Positions 62,786-64,000 of a stretch of DNA of 64,000 nucleotides are shown in pieces. The stretch spans positions 3,968,001-4,032,000 of the forward strand of contig NZ_CP034279.1 in NCBI RefSeq assembly GCF_009739905.1, in the 5' to 3' direction. The translations under genes and the position numbers were made by a program. The DNA is from Streptomyces ficellus (GTDB lineage Bacteria; Actinomycetota; Actinomycetes; Streptomycetales; Streptomycetaceae). The notes beneath the pieces were generated by a model. That model was not told where the DNA came from and did no database searches. It saw only the letters and a list, made by a program, of their open reading frames with translations. Each line of letters starts with the position of its first letter. The first letter of the stretch is position 1.

Positions 62786-63709
62786 GTGAGTGCTGCGACG
62801 ACGCGAAGCCGTACCCCGCGTACCCCCGCCCCCGACCGCCTGTGCGCCGAGGCGGTGGACCTTGCCCGGGAGGCGGCCGCGGAGGTGGCCGCGCCGGGGG
62901 TGATCGGCGAACACGCGGGCGTCGTCGCCGAGGGCGACCGGGTCGTCACGCACTTCTTCGAATGCCGTGAACCCGGCTACCGCGGGTGGCGCTGGGCCGT
63001 GACGGTGGCCCGCGCGTCCCGCGCGAAGGTCGTCACCCTCGGCGAGACGGTCCTGCTGCCCGGGCCGGACGCGCTCCTCGCGCCCGAGTGGGTGCCGTGG
63101 AGCGAACGGCTGCGGCCCGGTGACATGGGGCCGGGCGACCTGCTGCCCACCGAGCAGGACGACCTGCGCCTGGAGCCCGGGTACACCGGTGAGGACGTTC
63201 CGCCGCCGAACTCCCCCGTCTCGGAGGAGATGGCCGAGCTCGTCGACGCCGAGGACGCCGACCTCGTCTCGCGCACGCCCTCGCGGGGCTCCATCGCGGC
63301 CGTCGCCGAGGAACTCGGGCTGCGGCGGGCGCGGGTGCTGTCGCGGTACGGGCTGCACGTCGCGGCCGACCGGTGGGAGGACAACTTCGGCGCGAAGACC
63401 CCGATGGCGCAGGCCGCCCCGGCGCCGTGCGTGTCGTGCGGGTTCCTTATGCCGCTGGGCGGGTCGCTGAAGCAGGCGTTCGGCGTGTGCGCCAACGAGT
63501 TCTCGCCCGCGGACGGGCGCGTGGTGTCCCTCACGTACGGCTGCGGCGGTCACTCCGAGGCGGCCGTCATGCCGAAGCCGCCGCGCCCCGCGCCGCCCGT
63601 GCTCGACTCGATGGGCGCCGACGAGTTCCCGCTGCGGCCCGCGCGCGACAGCGGCTCGGTGCCGCCGGTGTCCCCGGACGCGGCGTCCGAGGACCTGGGC
63701 CACAGCTAG
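62786..63709 (+). CDS. DUF3027 protein
   Basis: A 307-residue protein of the actinobacterial DUF3027 family. EGDRVVTHFFECREPGYRGWRWAVTVARASR is conserved, later GSIAAVAEELGLRRARVLSRYGLHVAADRW. A Cys cluster follows: CVSCGF, then CANE and YGCGGHSE, looks like a zinc site. The function is unknown. It starts at GTG 62786 and ends 291 bases before the window edge. Confidence 0.85.
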   Translation: MSAATTRSRTPRTPAPDRLCAEAVDLAREAAAEVAAPGVIGEHAGVVAEGDRVVTHFFECREPGYRGWRWAVTVARASRAKVVTLGETVLLPGPDALLAPEWVPWSERLRPGDMGPGDLLPTEQDDLRLEPGYTGEDVPPPNSPVSEEMAELVDAEDADLVSRTPSRGSIAAVAEELGLRRARVLSRYGLHVAADRWEDNFGAKTPMAQAAPAPCVSCGFLMPLGGSLKQAFGVCANEFSPADGRVVSLTYGCGGHSEAAVMPKPPRPAPPVLDSMGADEFPLRPARDSGSVPPVSPDAASEDLGHS

Positions 63710-64000
63710 GGCGTGTTTCGCCCTAGCCCTCCCCCCGGGCGGGCGCGCCTTCCGGCGGGTTCGGCCGCCGGTTGCCGTGGGCTCCGCGCCCCGGGCGTCG
63801 GTTGCCGTCGGGGTCCGCTCCGTGGGGGGTGTCCCGGGCTCTCCTTCGCAAGCTCAGTCGTCTTACGCCCGGAACACCCCCCACTGCGCGTCCCCCTTCC
63901 GCGGGCGGGCCCGGGCACCCGCCCCCGCCCACCGGCGGGAGCCGGACGGCGCGAGCCGGACGGTGCCCGGCCGCGGGGCGGAGGTGCCGGGGCCGGGGGT
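63710..64000. other. Non-coding end of the window
   Basis: GC-rich intergenic sequence. The segment GTCGTCTTACGCCCGGAACA (about 63850-63880) followed by a run of C resembles CGTCTTACGTCCGAGCACCC at 48977-49000; both lie just 3' of genes. I see no gene. Confidence 0.5.

Noticed and set aside
1..64000. tRNA genes, rRNA, CRISPR arrays, insertion sequences, prophage genes
   Set aside because: None found: no cloverleaf pattern with TTCGA arm, no regularly spaced repeats, no transposase or integrase motifs.

Overview
The window is a stretch of Streptomyces chromosome. Coding sequence is very GC-rich with strong G/C bias in third codon positions, GTG starts are frequent, and regulators are of Streptomyces type (XRE/DUF397 pair, DasR-type sites, CsoR-type boxes, CIRCE). 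The order senR-senS-hbpS, terD, cdgB, nagA, nagK, otsA, thrC, groEL2, mqnD, mqnB is, from memory, the order of the core-chromosome SCO427x-SCO433x region of S. coelicolor. I saw no tRNA, rRNA, CRISPR array or insertion sequence.

Layout. 1-9.4 kb: a truncated secreted protein, a quinone oxidoreductase, a Uma2 protein, a SenS/SenR/HbpS-like heme/redox sensing set, an M1 peptidase lipoprotein, TerD, ArfB and a flavin reductase. 9.4-12.5 kb: the diguanylate cyclase cdgB and a membrane-anchored carbohydrate-binding protein. 12.4-18.8 kb: an amino-sugar catabolic block (aldolase, PfkB kinase, nagA, ROK kinase, SIS isomerase, orphan sugar-binding lipoprotein) with two DasR-like (dre) sites. 18.8-25.7 kb: otsB and otsA, separated by a two-gene cassette (HEPN-like protein plus a 902-residue double P-loop KGGVGR ATPase), then gpgS. 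25.7-30.2 kb: a SAM-I riboswitch controlling thrC, a ThiS-like sulfur carrier, a cold-shock protein and groEL2 behind a tandem CIRCE. 30.2-32.5 kb: a TetR regulator divergent from a 35-residue membrane peptide coupled to a family 2 glycosyltransferase.

32.5-37.1 kb is an accessory patch: duplicated Uma2 genes, a winged-helix/zinc-ribbon regulator, an XRE-DUF397 pair with two small partners, and a HigBA-type module whose toxin is broken. 37.2-46.4 kb: an FtsX/LolD-type ABC exporter, a MurNAc unit (RpiR, MurQ, PTS EIIBC), small conserved genes, an MFS exporter, an HD protein and cutC, the last with its own dre-like site. 46.5-53.2 kb: copper ATPase copA with two CsoR-type boxes, a HelD-family helicase and an XPB helicase. 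53.3-64 kb: two tiny secreted peptides, a large XPB-N/WYL-type protein, small membrane and HAD proteins, a second cold-shock protein, the futalosine-pathway genes mqnB and mqnD, an MFS protein and a DUF3027 protein.

Themes. Amino-sugar and cell-wall recycling recurs (nagKA block, murQ-PTS, dre sites, cutC). Trehalose/glucosylglycerate synthesis flanks the most unusual item, the HEPN/KGGVGR cassette, which looks like a conflict (defence) system inserted between otsB and otsA. A dispersed intergenic repeat with a 23-bp hairpin sits just 3' of genes at three places.
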